Shown: positions 1 through 8,733, counted from the first letter of the stretch. The stretch is 64,000 bases of DNA from Thiopseudomonas denitrificans (GCF_002866065.1 NZ_LNJZ01000009.1:248001-312000), one strand, 5' to 3'. Notes: generated by a model from the sequence alone, not told the origin. Program-made: numbers and translations.

Positions 1-2111
1 TGTTGCAGGCTGTCTTGCTGCAAGCCGATCAGCGCCTGCAGGCGAGAGGTTTCCGCCTCGAAGCCCTGCTGTTGTTGCTGCAGCAGGCGCGCCTGCGCCA
101 TCTGTTGTTGCCAGCGGTCACGGCGAATGCGCAGTTGCTCAAGCAACTGTCCGGAACGGGTCGCCTCACCCGGCAGTACACCCAGCGGCTCCAGCACGCC
201 GCCAATCTGTTCCCTGAACGCGGCCAGTGTCTGTAGTTGTTTCTGGCATTCGTCCCCGAGCGAGGACAACTGTTCCCTGTAGCCCGCCTCCCGGGTGGAC
301 AGCTCCAGGCCGGTTTTTTCGGTCCCGGCAAATTGCTCGCGCAAGCTCTGCAACCGTCGCTCGTGCTGACGGCACTGCTCCTGCAACATTCTGACCTGCT
401 TGATCTGTTCTTCAATCGCCCTGATTTGCTCGCCCAGCCCATCCAGCCGGGGAACCTGCCCGTGCGCATAAGGATGCCTGGTGGCACCACACAGCGGGCA
501 GGGTTTGCCGTCATGCAAGCTGTCGCGTTGAGCCTCCAGGCTTTCAATGCGGGCCAGCAATTCACGCTTGTCCCATAGGTGGCGCTGCTCGGTCTCGTAA
601 TCTTCCAGCTGCCGGCCAGCCAACACCGCGGCCAGCTGTTCCTGCGTATTGCTCAGGGTTGCTGTCGCCTGTTCTACGGCCTGCTGGTCTTGCCGCCAGC
701 GCACGCGTTGCTGTTCCAGCTGCGAAGCGAGTGCCTGCAGCCGCTCCTGTGCCTGCTGCTCATGCTGTCGTGCATCCTGCAGCCGGTTTTGCAGCTGCTC
801 CAGTTGCACCAGCTGCTGCTCGCCTCCGGCCAGGCCGGTGACCAGCCACTCATCCGCCGCATTCTGCTGGAAAAACACCTGTAACCCGGACTGCTGCTGC
901 GCGTTTTTTTGCTGCAGGTCGTCATTCTCTTGCCGGGCCTGATGCAACCCGGCCAGTTTCTGCACCAGCACGTCGCGGCCCTGCACTGCCAGCGCCAACT
1001 GTTCAGCGTGCTGGCGCAACTCCTGATCCAGCACCCGCACCCTGCGCAGCTCCGGTGCCTGCATGACCTGCTGCTGACGCGCCTGCTCCAGCACAGTCGC
1101 CTGCTGCTCCAGCAGATGCTGTGCTGTCCGTACCGTTTCGGTCAGTTGCGGCAACCGCGCCTGCTCTTGTTCATGCGCGGCAGTAGCCGTTTCCAGCGCT
1201 CTGCGGGCAGCCTGTAACCTGGCCAGGTCCGGTTCCAGCTCTGCTGCCTGCAGTGCCAGCGCCAGCCGGGCACGTTCGGGCTCAAACTCCTGCTGTTGCG
1301 TGGCCAGCTGTTGCCGGCCCTGCTCAAGCTGCGTCTGTTGCAGCTGCAACTGGCGGATCTGTTCCTGCCAGCGCACGCTGGTCTCCAGCGTTGTCACCTG
1401 TTCCACCAGCGTCCGCTCACTGCTGCGCTCCTGCTCGAGCGCCTGCAGCAGCTCTTGCTCCTGCTCTGTGCTCAGCAGGCGCACACCGCCCAACCGGGCC
1501 TGCAACAGTTTCAGCTGTTCGCGCTGTTCACGCTGCATTTCGTGGGTGCGGATGGAAATGCGGCTATAGATGTCGGTGCCGGTAATCTGTTCAAGAATAG
1601 GAGCCCGGCTGTCCGCTGTTGCCTGCAAGAAGGCGGCAAAACCGCCCTGGGCCAGCAGCACCGAACGGGTAAAGCGCTCAAAATCCATGCCGGTCAGCTC
1701 GATGACGGCTTCCTCGACCTCGCGCAATTTCGACTCCAGCACTTCGCCGCTGTCGGCCCTGACCAGCTCCTGCTTCGGCTGTTGCAACTCGCCGCCGGGG
1801 CTGCGTCTTGAGCGGTGCTGGCTCCAGTGGCAGCGATAGCGCCCGGCCACCGTGGCAAAGGTGACCTCGGCAAAGCACTCGCCGCTTTGCCGCGACATGA
1901 TCTCGTTGCTGCTCTTGGTGACCCGCCCCAGACGCGGCGTGCGTCCATACAGGGCCAGACAGATGGCATCCAGGATGCTGGACTTGCCGGCTCCGGTCGG
2001 CCCGGTAATGGAAAAAATGCCCTCGGCGGCAAAGGCCGGGTCGGTAAAATCGATCAGCCACTCGCCGGCCAGCGAGTTAAGGTTCTTGAAACGCAGTTGC
2101 AGGATTTTCAT
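1..2111 (-). CDS. sbcC: Exonuclease SbcC, ATPase subunit (3' end cut by window)
   Basis: SbcC is the SMC/Rad50-like ATPase of the SbcCD nuclease, which cleaves DNA hairpins and processes double-strand ends. The protein starts MKILQLRFKNLNSLAGEW and has a Walker A motif, GPTGAGKS, at residues 37-44. A glutamine- and leucine-rich coiled coil follows, with a zinc hook CPLC at residues 538-541. The frame stays open to the first base of the window, so about 703 residues are present and the second coiled-coil arm and Walker B half are missing. The ATG overlaps the sbcD stop by four bases (ATGA), which indicates translational coupling. The coiled coil makes long shadow frames on the other strand. 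Confidence 0.95.
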   Translation of the reverse strand, partial: MKILQLRFKNLNSLAGEWLIDFTDPAFAAEGIFSITGPTGAGKSSILDAICLALYGRTPRLGRVTKSSNEIMSRQSGECFAEVTFATVAGRYRCHWSQHRSRRSPGGELQQPKQELVRADSGEVLESKLREVEEAVIELTGMDFERFTRSVLLAQGGFAAFLQATADSRAPILEQITGTDIYSRISIRTHEMQREQREQLKLLQARLGGVRLLSTEQEQELLQALEQERSSERTLVEQVTTLETSVRWQEQIRQLQLQQTQLEQGRQQLATQQQEFEPERARLALALQAAELEPDLARLQAARRALETATAAHEQEQARLPQLTETVRTAQHLLEQQATVLEQARQQQVMQAPELRRVRVLDQELRQHAEQLALAVQGRDVLVQKLAGLHQARQENDDLQQKNAQQQSGLQVFFQQNAADEWLVTGLAGGEQQLVQLEQLQNRLQDARQHEQQAQERLQALASQLEQQRVRWRQDQQAVEQATATLSNTQEQLAAVLAGRQLEDYETEQRHLWDKRELLARIESLEAQRDSLHDGKPCPLCGATRHPYAHGQVPRLDGLGEQIRAIEEQIKQVRMLQEQCRQHERRLQSLREQFAGTEKTGLELSTREAGYREQLSSLGDECQKQLQTLAAFREQIGGVLEPLGVLPGEATRSGQLLEQLRIRRDRWQQQMAQARLLQQQQQGFEAETSRLQALIGLQQDSLQ

Positions 2112-3370
2112 GCCGGCTGCTCTCCCTGCCCGGCCATGCCGTCTGCATCGTGCAGCGACTCCAGCACCTGCTGATAGCTGTGCAGCAGCTCGTCACGCTG
2201 CTGTTCCGGCACCTGGTGTGCATCCAGACAGCGCCCAAACACATCCAGCTCGCTCAGGTCGTCCAGGGTTTCCTCCGCCCGGCCCTGTTCCAGCACCTGC
2301 TGCACCACGCGCTGATTGCGGATGCGCAGGATCTCCAGCGCACTGCCGGCCACCTGTTCTTCCAGCTGTTCGCGCAGGTCACTGGCAATCTCCACACCGG
2401 TATACAGCACTTCCAGCCAGACCGGATCATTCTCGTCACGTAACGCCTGCAAGCGCAGGCTGATGTCCGGCAGATTGCCGGCAATGCGCTCCAGGCGCTG
2501 GAACACCGGTATGTCGAGCAACTCCACCTGCGGTACAAACGCCTGCTGTCCATCCCGGGCAAACTGTACCAGACACAGGCTCTTCTGCTGCCGCGCCTCG
2601 CCAAAGCCCATTGGCAGGGGCGAGCCGCTATAACGGATATGCGCCTGCCCGCCCACCTGCTGCGGCACATGCAAGTGGCCCAGCGCGACATAATCAAAGC
2701 ATCCGGGAAACACTCCGGCATGCACATGGGCCAGCGACCCCACATACAGCTCGCGCACGCCATCACCTTCAACCGTCTGCCCGCCGGCGACAAACAGGTG
2801 GCCGGTACCGATCACCGGCACCGCCCGCTCCAGCCCGGCATTCAGGGTGCTGGCCGCCGCGCCGATGGCGGCATAATGAGCACGGATACCGTCTTGCAGT
2901 TTCTGCTCCTTGTCGCGGATGCTTTCATCCGCTTCGGCCTGGCGGATATCGCGGTCACGCAGATAGGGCACAGCGCAGACGATCAGCTGCGGCGCACCCG
3001 CTGCGTCACGCAGCAACAAAACCTGATCGGCCGGATCAGCACAGGCCTGCCCCACCACGTGCACATCCAGCGCCCGCAGCAGCCCGGCCGGTGCATCGAG
3101 AAACGAGGGCGAGTCGTGGTTGCCGCCGACAATCACCACATGCCGGCAACCGGTTTTGCCAACCCGGGCCAGAAAACGATAATACAGCTCCTGCGCAGCA
3201 GTGCCCGGCGTGCTGGTATCGAAAATATCACCCGCCACCACCAGCACGTCGACCTGTTCGCTGGCCAGGCGCTGCAGCAGCCAGTCAAGAAAAGCAACAA
3301 ACTCGGCCTGTCGCCTGCGCCCGTACAGGGTGCGGCCCAGATGCCAGTCGGAGGTATGCAGGATTTTCAT
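2108..3370 (-). CDS. sbcD: Exonuclease SbcD, nuclease subunit
   Basis: SbcD is the Mre11-like metallophosphoesterase partner of SbcC. The 420-residue protein carries the phosphoesterase motifs in order: HTSDWHLGR at the N-terminus, VVAGDIFD, GNHDS, and GHLH in the second half. These supply the two-metal site. The reading frame is open further upstream, but MKILHTSDWHLGR is the family N-terminus, so the ATG at 3370 is chosen. The last codons overlap the sbcC start, giving the usual sbcDC operon order. The methyltransferase gene upstream is divergent, so the operon promoter should lie in 3371-3560. Confidence 0.95.
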   Translation of the reverse strand: MKILHTSDWHLGRTLYGRRRQAEFVAFLDWLLQRLASEQVDVLVVAGDIFDTSTPGTAAQELYYRFLARVGKTGCRHVVIVGGNHDSPSFLDAPAGLLRALDVHVVGQACADPADQVLLLRDAAGAPQLIVCAVPYLRDRDIRQAEADESIRDKEQKLQDGIRAHYAAIGAAASTLNAGLERAVPVIGTGHLFVAGGQTVEGDGVRELYVGSLAHVHAGVFPGCFDYVALGHLHVPQQVGGQAHIRYSGSPLPMGFGEARQQKSLCLVQFARDGQQAFVPQVELLDIPVFQRLERIAGNLPDISLRLQALRDENDPVWLEVLYTGVEIASDLREQLEEQVAGSALEILRIRNQRVVQQVLEQGRAEETLDDLSELDVFGRCLDAHQVPEQQRDELLHSYQQVLESLHDADGMAGQGEQPA

Positions 3371-3561
3371 GGTTGTAATGAACGCCAGAAGAATGAATAT
3401 ATGGACTGAATAGCGCAGGGGCGGGGCTCCACAGCAGCACCGGGGGTGACTGCCGGCAGTCGCCCCGTTCTGCCAAAGCGGCTTCAGTTGCGTATATGTT
3501 ACCCTGAGTGCCACCGGATGACCGCCCGTCATGCACCCACTTTCACCTGCAGGAGCACACT

Positions 3562-4455
3562 GTGTACGACGACTACGATTATGACGAGTATTCCATGGAC
3601 GAGCTGAACTTCGGCGAAGACCCTTCCATGGACTATCTGCTTGAGGATGCCCTGCTCGAGGGTCTGCATCTGGACGAGTACAGCATCGACGAGCCGGACA
3701 TCATGCTTGACGTACCCTATGTGCCGACAGACGAGAAGATCGTTGACGCCCTGCTCGACCTGGCCGGCGTGACCTCGCGCGACATCCTCTACGACCTGGG
3801 TTGTGGCGATGGCCGTATCGTGGTCGCCGCCGCCATGCAGCGCAACGCCCGCGGCATCGGCATCGACCTTGACCCGATGCGCATTGCCGAAGCGATGGAG
3901 TATGCCGGCAACTCGCGGGTCGAGCACATGGTGGATTTCTTCGAGGCTGACCTGCTCGAAGCCGATTTCCGGGAAGCAACCGTGGTCACCCTGTATCTGC
4001 TCGACATCATCAACCTGGAGCTGCGCCCCCGCCTGCAGCAGGAACTGCGTCCGGGCACACGCATCGTTTCCCACGCTTTCGACATGGGCGACTGGAAGCC
4101 GGACGAGCGCGTCAACTGCGGCGGCATCAACCTGTACAAATGGATCGTGCCGGCACAGCTTGCCGGGCACTGGCACTGGCAAGACAGCACCGGCCGTTCG
4201 TTCAACCTGCAGCTCAAGCAGAAACACCAGAAACTCAGTGGCCAGGCGCTGGTTGACGGACAGCCAGCCAGGCTGGTCAGCGCGCTGTTGCAAGGTGACT
4301 TGGCCGAATTTCGCATCCAGCAGGAGGGCAGCAGTCAGCTGCTCAACTTTGTCATGCGCTACAAGGATGGCCAGCTGGTACCTGAGGATAACGAACTGCA
4401 ACCCGAACCGGCTACCCGCTGCTATACGGCAAAACCGGAAATAACAGAACCCTAG
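3562..4455 (+). CDS. Class I SAM-dependent methyltransferase with acidic N-terminus
   Basis: The 297-residue protein has a glycine-rich SAM-binding motif, YDLGCGDGRIVVAA, at about residues 79-92, and an acidic residue ending the next strand (GIGIDLDP). The first 45 residues are strikingly acidic and tyrosine-rich. About 100 residues follow the methyltransferase core with no family I recognise. A GTG start at 3562 is preferred because AGGAG lies six bases upstream at 3551-3555; an ATG at 3508 is in frame but lacks such a site. The substrate is unknown. Proteins with this core include protein-lysine and small-molecule methyltransferases, and nothing in the context decides between them. The stop codon lies inside a palindrome. 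Confidence 0.75.
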   Translation: MYDDYDYDEYSMDELNFGEDPSMDYLLEDALLEGLHLDEYSIDEPDIMLDVPYVPTDEKIVDALLDLAGVTSRDILYDLGCGDGRIVVAAAMQRNARGIGIDLDPMRIAEAMEYAGNSRVEHMVDFFEADLLEADFREATVVTLYLLDIINLELRPRLQQELRPGTRIVSHAFDMGDWKPDERVNCGGINLYKWIVPAQLAGHWHWQDSTGRSFNLQLKQKHQKLSGQALVDGQPARLVSALLQGDLAEFRIQQEGSSQLLNFVMRYKDGQLVPEDNELQPEPATRCYTAKPEITEP

Positions 4456-4508
4456 TGGCCTGTACGACTAATTCCATTAGTCAACGAACTAGCCGTTCAG
4501 GCCACTAG
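4452..4508. repeat. 57-bp nested inverted repeat
   Basis: An outer perfect 11-bp stem, CTAGTGGCCTG (4452-4462) with CAGGCCACTAG (4498-4508), encloses a perfect 7-bp hairpin GACTAAT/ATTAGTC (4466-4482) and a short AACG/CGTT hairpin (4483-4497). This could fold as a three-way junction. It overlaps the stop codon of the methyltransferase. No run of T follows, so it is not a standard terminator. It is flanked by CTAG on both sides. Confidence 0.6.
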
Positions 4509-4520
4509 ACATCCTCTGTT

Positions 4521-4601
4521 TGTAGGTGCGAATTCATTCGCACAAAAATTTTGGCGGCTTGACCAGGTGCCTGATTTTGTTCGAATAAATTCGAACCTAC
4601 A
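4521..4601. repeat. REP doublet (REPIN-like)
   Basis: Two REP palindromes face each other. The left one has the core GTGCGAATTCATTCGCAC (4526-4543) preceded by TGTAG. The right one is GTTCGAATAAATTCGAAC (4579-4596) followed by CTACA. The TGTAGG/CCTACA ends point outward, the arrangement called a REPIN in Pseudomonas. REPINs are mobilised in trans by RAYT transposases; no RAYT gene is in this window. A single further copy lies at 48189-48211. Confidence 0.75.
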
Positions 4602-4646
4602 TTGGCATGCCCAAATAAGCCCAGACCCACAAACCAAAACAGACCA

Positions 4647-5699
4647 CTAATCGCTTTTGTCACCTTTCAGCCGCACACCATCACTGAGCATGATGCCCAG
4701 CCAGCGTGTGGCCGGGCTGGACTCCAGCGCCAGCTTGACGATCATCGTCAGCAGGATTGACAACAGCATCCCCACCGGTCCGAACACCCAGCCCCACAGC
4801 ATCAGCGACAGCAGCACGATCACCGGTGACAAGCCCAGCGTCTGCCCCATGAAACGCGGCTCGATGATGCTGCCGATGGCAGTATTCACGGCGATATACA
4901 ACACCAGGGTCATCAGCCCCTCCGGAACGCCCAGTCCGAGAAAGGCGATCAGCACCGGCGGAATGGCGGCAACAATCGAGCCGATGGTCGGAATGAAGTT
5001 CAGCAGCCCGGTCAGCACGCCCCAGAGGATCGGGAAGTCCACCCCGATCGCCCACAGGCCTATACCGGCAATCAGGCCAGTACAAAAACTGCTGGTGGTC
5101 TTGATGGCCAGGTAACGGTTCACCGAACGCAAGAAGCTGCGCGTGCGCACCCGCATCCTTTTCTTGCCGGGGAAAGCCGCTTCCAGCTTGTCAACAATCG
5201 AGCGCTCCTCCAGCAACAGGAACATGAACACCAGCAGGACAAAGAAGGTATAGGCGGTGAACTGCCCCAGCGTACCGGCCAGATTGCGTGCCAGGCCGGT
5301 CAGCGTACTGACATTGGGCAGGGGGATGGCCGACGGAATGAATTCCTGCGGCACGCCGTAACTGGTGGCCAGGTTCCGCAACAGCAGCAGCTGGTCGGTC
5401 AGGCGCTCCTGGTACAACGGTGCCTTGAGCACCAGGCTTTCCGAGGTACCTTTGATCGCCAGAAACAGCAGAAAGAAAGAAAACCCGACCGTGGAAAACA
5501 GCAGGACAAAAGACACCCAGCCGGGAATGCCCTTTTTTTGCATCCAGGTCAGCGGCGGAATGCAAATGATGGTCAGGAAAGCCGCCAACAAGAACGGAGT
5601 GATGACAGAGCTGACGGCCTTGAGCCCGCCAATGATGATGACTGTGGCAGCCAGGCCAAACAGCCACAGCCATGAGCGTGATAAGACAGTGCGTTCCAT
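4647..5699 (-). CDS. AI-2E family transporter (PerM/YdiK-like)
   Basis: This 350-residue polytopic inner-membrane protein has about eight hydrophobic segments. The sequence includes the family-typical region FIPTIGSIVAAIPPVLIAFL and a C-terminal stretch IIEPRFMGQTLGLSPVIVLL. The family takes its name from E. coli TqsA, implicated in AI-2 export, but members also include sodium/proton antiporters and permeases of unknown substrate, so the substrate cannot be stated. The frame is open upstream to 5783; the ATG at 5699 is chosen because the hydrophobic N-terminus begins just after it and a GGGC-type site precedes it. It is a single gene, tail-to-tail with the methyltransferase. Confidence 0.85.
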   Translation of the reverse strand: MERTVLSRSWLWLFGLAATVIIIGGLKAVSSVITPFLLAAFLTIICIPPLTWMQKKGIPGWVSFVLLFSTVGFSFFLLFLAIKGTSESLVLKAPLYQERLTDQLLLLRNLATSYGVPQEFIPSAIPLPNVSTLTGLARNLAGTLGQFTAYTFFVLLVFMFLLLEERSIVDKLEAAFPGKKRMRVRTRSFLRSVNRYLAIKTTSSFCTGLIAGIGLWAIGVDFPILWGVLTGLLNFIPTIGSIVAAIPPVLIAFLGLGVPEGLMTLVLYIAVNTAIGSIIEPRFMGQTLGLSPVIVLLSLMLWGWVFGPVGMLLSILLTMIVKLALESSPATRWLGIMLSDGVRLKGDKSD

Positions 5700-5784
5700 G
5701 ATGTTGCCCGTATGCAAAACACGGATCTTAGCACAGGGACCCAGCGGCTCAGGGCATTTTTGGCCGACACCCCGCACCCGCAAA

Positions 5785-5821
5785 CAAAAAAGCCCTTAAC
5801 TTTCAACAAGCTAAGGGCTTT
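5785..5821 (-). terminator. Rho-independent terminator of tRNA-Asp copy 1
   Basis: AAGCCCTTA (5790-5798) pairs with TAAGGGCTT (5812-5820). Read on the minus strand it ends in a T run and lies just after the 3' end of the tRNA. Confidence 0.8.
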
Positions 5822-5827
5822 CAAATA

Positions 5828-5904
5828 TGGCGCAGTGGACGGGACTCGAACCCGCGACCCCCGGCGTGACAGGCCGGTATTCTAACCAACTGAACTACCA
5901 CTGC
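5828..5904 (-). tRNA. tRNA-Asp (GTC), copy 1
   Basis: A 77-nt gene with encoded CCA (complement of TGG at 5828-5830). The acceptor stem is GCAGTGG/CCACTGC and the T-loop is GTTCGAG. The anticodon arm CGGCCTGTCACGCCGG gives anticodon GTC. It is identical over its whole length to the copy at 8544-8620, and stands alone under its own promoter. Confidence 0.97.
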
Positions 5905-5941
5905 GCGGCGCTTACGACGTATCGCCGTAGACAGGTCGCGC

Positions 5942-5969
5942 ATTTTACTGTGTTTGCCCGGCAAGTCAA
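5942..5969 (-). promoter_or_regulatory. Sigma-70 promoter of tRNA-Asp copy 1
   Basis: On the minus strand TTGACT (5969-5964), a 16-bp spacer and TAAAAT (5947-5942) form a good -35/-10 pair about 35 bp upstream of the mature tRNA 5' end. Confidence 0.65.
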
Positions 5970-6071
5970 GCACATGAACAAAACCGGCGGCAGCAGCCCA
6001 TGCTCCGGCGATGGCCAAACTGGCCAAAAACCTGCACACTGGCGCCTTTTGACAATATCCGCAGGAGCAGG

Positions 6072-8357
6072 ATGACCATGCGTTCATTGATGATGATTTT
6101 CGGGCTGGGCTGGTGCCTGCTGGCCCAGGCTGGGCAGGTATCTTTCAGCCGTGATGTGCAGCCGGTACTGGCCGAAAAATGTGTGGCCTGCCATGCCTGC
6201 TATGATGCGCCCTGCCAGCTCAACCTGGGCAGTGCCGAAGGTCTGGAACGTGGCGCACACAAACTGCCGGTCTATCAGGGCTCCCGCCGTCATGCTCAGC
6301 AGCCGACGCGGCTGTTTGTTGATGCCAACAACGAAGACGAATGGCGCGGACTGGGTTTTTTCGATGTGTTGCAAGACCCGCAACAGCAATCCGTACTGTT
6401 GCAGATGCTCAGCCTGGCACGCCGGCACCCGCTGCCGGCCGACAACAGCAAGCTGCCGACCGGGCTGGATCTTAGCCTGAACCGCAGCGACAGTTGCCCC
6501 ACCCCGGCCGAATTCAACACTTACGCCGACAAGCACCCGCACGGCGGCATGCCCTATGCCGTCACCGGCCTGAGCGACAGCGAATACGACACCCTGGCCA
6601 ACTGGCTGATACAGGGTGCCGCCATGGATGCAACGTCCTGGCAACCCACGGCAGCCGAGCAGGCGCAAATCGACCAGTGGGAAACCCTGATGAACGGCAC
6701 CAGCAACGAGCAGCGCCTGCTGGCCCGCTGGCTGTACGAGCACCTGTTTCTCGCCCATGTCTACCTTGATGAAGAAAGCGGCAAGCAGGGGCGGTTTTTC
6801 CAGTGGGTACGTTCGCACAGTGACAGCAGCGCCGCTCCCCGCGAAGTGACCAGCCGGCGCCCCAACCAGGATGCCGGCACCCACTTCCAGTACCGTCTGC
6901 GGCCGGTGCAGGATGTACTGGTACACAAGACCCACATCACCTATCCGCTTACGCAAGCCAAACTGGAGCGTGTCCGCGAGCTGTTCTGGGCCAGGCCGTG
7001 GCAGGTCGACGCCCTGCCCGGCTACGGCAGGCGCGCCCGCTCCAACCCGTTCGAGACCTTTGCCGCCATTCCGGCCGCAGCCCGTTACCAGTTCATGCTG
7101 GATGACGCCGAATATTTTGTACGCACCTTCATCCGCGGTCCTGTCTGCCGTGGCCAGATTGCCACCGATGTCATCCGCGACAACTTCTGGACCCTGTTCC
7201 AGGACCCGGCCCATGATCTTTACATCACCGATGCCGCCTACCGTGAGCAGGTTGATCCGCTGCTGGCCCTGCCTGGCGCCAATACCCGTGAAGAAAAGCT
7301 GTTGTCGTCCTGGCGTCGTTACAGCAAGTCCCGCAATGCCTATGAAAAAATCCGCAGCAAGGCCTATGCCCGCCTGCCGGCACCCGGCTGGGACGAGCTG
7401 TGGCAAGGCAACGACAATGCCCTGCTGAGCATTTTCCGCCACCATGACAGCGCTTCGGTGCGCAAGGGGCTGGTCGGTGAAGTGCCGCAAACCCTGTGGC
7501 TGATGGACTATCCGCTGCTGGAACGCACCTATTACCAGCTGGTGGTCAACTTCGACGTGTTCGACAACCTGTCACACCAGCTGCAGACCCGTCTGTATTT
7601 CGACCTGATCCGCAACGGCTCGGAAGTAAACTTCCTGCGCCTGATGCCGCCCAAAAGCCGTCAAAGCATCCTCGACAGCTGGTATCAGTACAGCGGCAAG
7701 GTCAAGAAGTGGCTGGTCTACACCAAAATCGACACCCACACTCCCAGCGCCCTGGCGCTGCCGGCTGAACGCAGCGTACAGGAATTCGGCCGCCAGCTGG
7801 CCACACGCTTTGCCGACCTCGATGCCAGGCCCGACCCGATCAACCGCTGCAACTCGGCGTTCTGCCACCGCCCCGGCCTGACTGACGAACAGGCCGCCAG
7901 CGAGCAGCTGCTATCACGCCTGGCCAGCCGGCCGGCGGCGGGCCTGCCGGTGATCAACTTCCTGCCCGAAGCCAGCCTGCTGCGGGTCGAGTTCAGCGAC
8001 GGCAGCCGCGAAATCTACAGCCTGCTGCGCAACCGCGCCCACAGCAACGTCGCCTTCCTGATGGGCGAATCGCTGCGCTACCAGCCGGGACTGGACACCC
8101 TGACCATCTATCCGGAAGTGCTGAGCAGTTACCCCAACTTCATGTTCAGCGTAGCGGCCGGCGAACTGGATGATTTTGTCTGGGCCATGCAGAAAATCAG
8201 CACCCGGGAGGATTTTGATGTACTGGTCGATCGCTGGGGCATCCGCCGCACCCATCCGCAGCTTTGGGAGCACTTTCACGACCTGAGCCGCCATATCGGC
8301 GAAAGCCAGCCGCTGGAGCGTGCCCTGCTTGACATGAACAGGTATGAAGACCTCTGA
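6072..8357 (+). CDS. cti: Fatty acid cis/trans isomerase, cytochrome c type
   Basis: Cti is a periplasmic haem protein that converts cis-unsaturated fatty acids of membrane phospholipids to trans, stiffening the membrane under solvent or heat stress. The protein is 761 residues, close to Pseudomonas Cti. It begins with a signal peptide (hydrophobic stretch ending in LLAQAG at residues 16-21) and carries one c-type haem motif, CVACH, at residues 37-41. AGGAG at 6063-6067 precedes two candidate starts, 6072 and 6078; 6072 is given. The gene stands alone between two identical tRNA-Asp genes and is followed by a strong terminator. Composition resembles the neighbours. Confidence 0.9.
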   Translation: MTMRSLMMIFGLGWCLLAQAGQVSFSRDVQPVLAEKCVACHACYDAPCQLNLGSAEGLERGAHKLPVYQGSRRHAQQPTRLFVDANNEDEWRGLGFFDVLQDPQQQSVLLQMLSLARRHPLPADNSKLPTGLDLSLNRSDSCPTPAEFNTYADKHPHGGMPYAVTGLSDSEYDTLANWLIQGAAMDATSWQPTAAEQAQIDQWETLMNGTSNEQRLLARWLYEHLFLAHVYLDEESGKQGRFFQWVRSHSDSSAAPREVTSRRPNQDAGTHFQYRLRPVQDVLVHKTHITYPLTQAKLERVRELFWARPWQVDALPGYGRRARSNPFETFAAIPAAARYQFMLDDAEYFVRTFIRGPVCRGQIATDVIRDNFWTLFQDPAHDLYITDAAYREQVDPLLALPGANTREEKLLSSWRRYSKSRNAYEKIRSKAYARLPAPGWDELWQGNDNALLSIFRHHDSASVRKGLVGEVPQTLWLMDYPLLERTYYQLVVNFDVFDNLSHQLQTRLYFDLIRNGSEVNFLRLMPPKSRQSILDSWYQYSGKVKKWLVYTKIDTHTPSALALPAERSVQEFGRQLATRFADLDARPDPINRCNSAFCHRPGLTDEQAASEQLLSRLASRPAAGLPVINFLPEASLLRVEFSDGSREIYSLLRNRAHSNVAFLMGESLRYQPGLDTLTIYPEVLSSYPNFMFSVAAGELDDFVWAMQKISTREDFDVLVDRWGIRRTHPQLWEHFHDLSRHIGESQPLERALLDMNRYEDL

Positions 8358-8380
8358 TCCTGAGTGACACGCCAGCCCGG

Positions 8381-8421
8381 AAACAAAACAACCCGCCAGC
8401 TGGCGGGTTGTTTTGTTTTTT
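8381..8421. terminator. Bidirectional terminator after cti
   Basis: AACAAAACAACCCGCCAGC pairs with its complement starting at 8401, and the plus strand ends TTGTTTTTT. The mirror-symmetric A and T flanks allow termination from both sides. Confidence 0.85.
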
Positions 8422-8506
8422 CAGTAGCAGCCGGTACACGCTTTACAGGCAGTTGCGAAACCAGTTGCCCGGAAAACCGCTAAAAGACTTTTACCCGGAA
8501 AAGAAA

Positions 8507-8537
8507 AAGCCCCTGATTCGTTAAAACCAGGGGCTTT
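8507..8537 (-). terminator. Terminator of the tRNA-Val/tRNA-Asp unit
   Basis: AAGCCCCTG pairs with CAGGGGCTT, with an A run at 8501-8506 giving a U tail on the minus strand just past tRNA-Asp copy 2. It resembles, but is not identical to, the terminator of copy 1. Confidence 0.8.
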
Positions 8538-8543
8538 GAAAGA

Positions 8544-8620
8544 TGGCGCAGTGGACGGGACTCGAACCCGCGACCCCCGGCGTGACAGGCCGGTATTCTA
8601 ACCAACTGAACTACCACTGC
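8544..8620 (-). tRNA. tRNA-Asp (GTC), copy 2
   Basis: A 77-nt gene with encoded CCA and anticodon GTC. It is identical to the copy at 5828-5904. It lies 15 bp downstream of tRNA-Val on the same strand, so the two are probably co-transcribed. Confidence 0.97.
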
Positions 8621-8635
8621 GCGACTTCTCAAGAG

Positions 8636-8711
8636 TGGTGGGTGATGACGGGATCGAACCGCCGACCCTCTGCTTGTAAGGCAGATGCTCTCCCAGCTGA
8701 GCTAATCACCC
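8636..8711 (-). tRNA. tRNA-Val (TAC)
   Basis: A 76-nt gene with acceptor stem GGGTGAT/ATCACCC, T-loop GTTCGAT, anticodon arm CTGCCTTACAAGCAG giving anticodon TAC, and encoded CCA. It is the first gene of a Val-Asp tRNA unit. Confidence 0.97.
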
Positions 8712-8733
8712 TTTGTCTCTCGAAGTGGTGCGC

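Noticed and set aside
5827-6075. Open frame beginning MAQWTGLEPATPG, repeated at 8543
   Set aside because: It is a translation of the tRNA-Asp gene, a well-known false gene.
6084-7490. 468-codon minus-strand frame opposite cti
   Set aside because: Gly/Val-rich shadow of cti.
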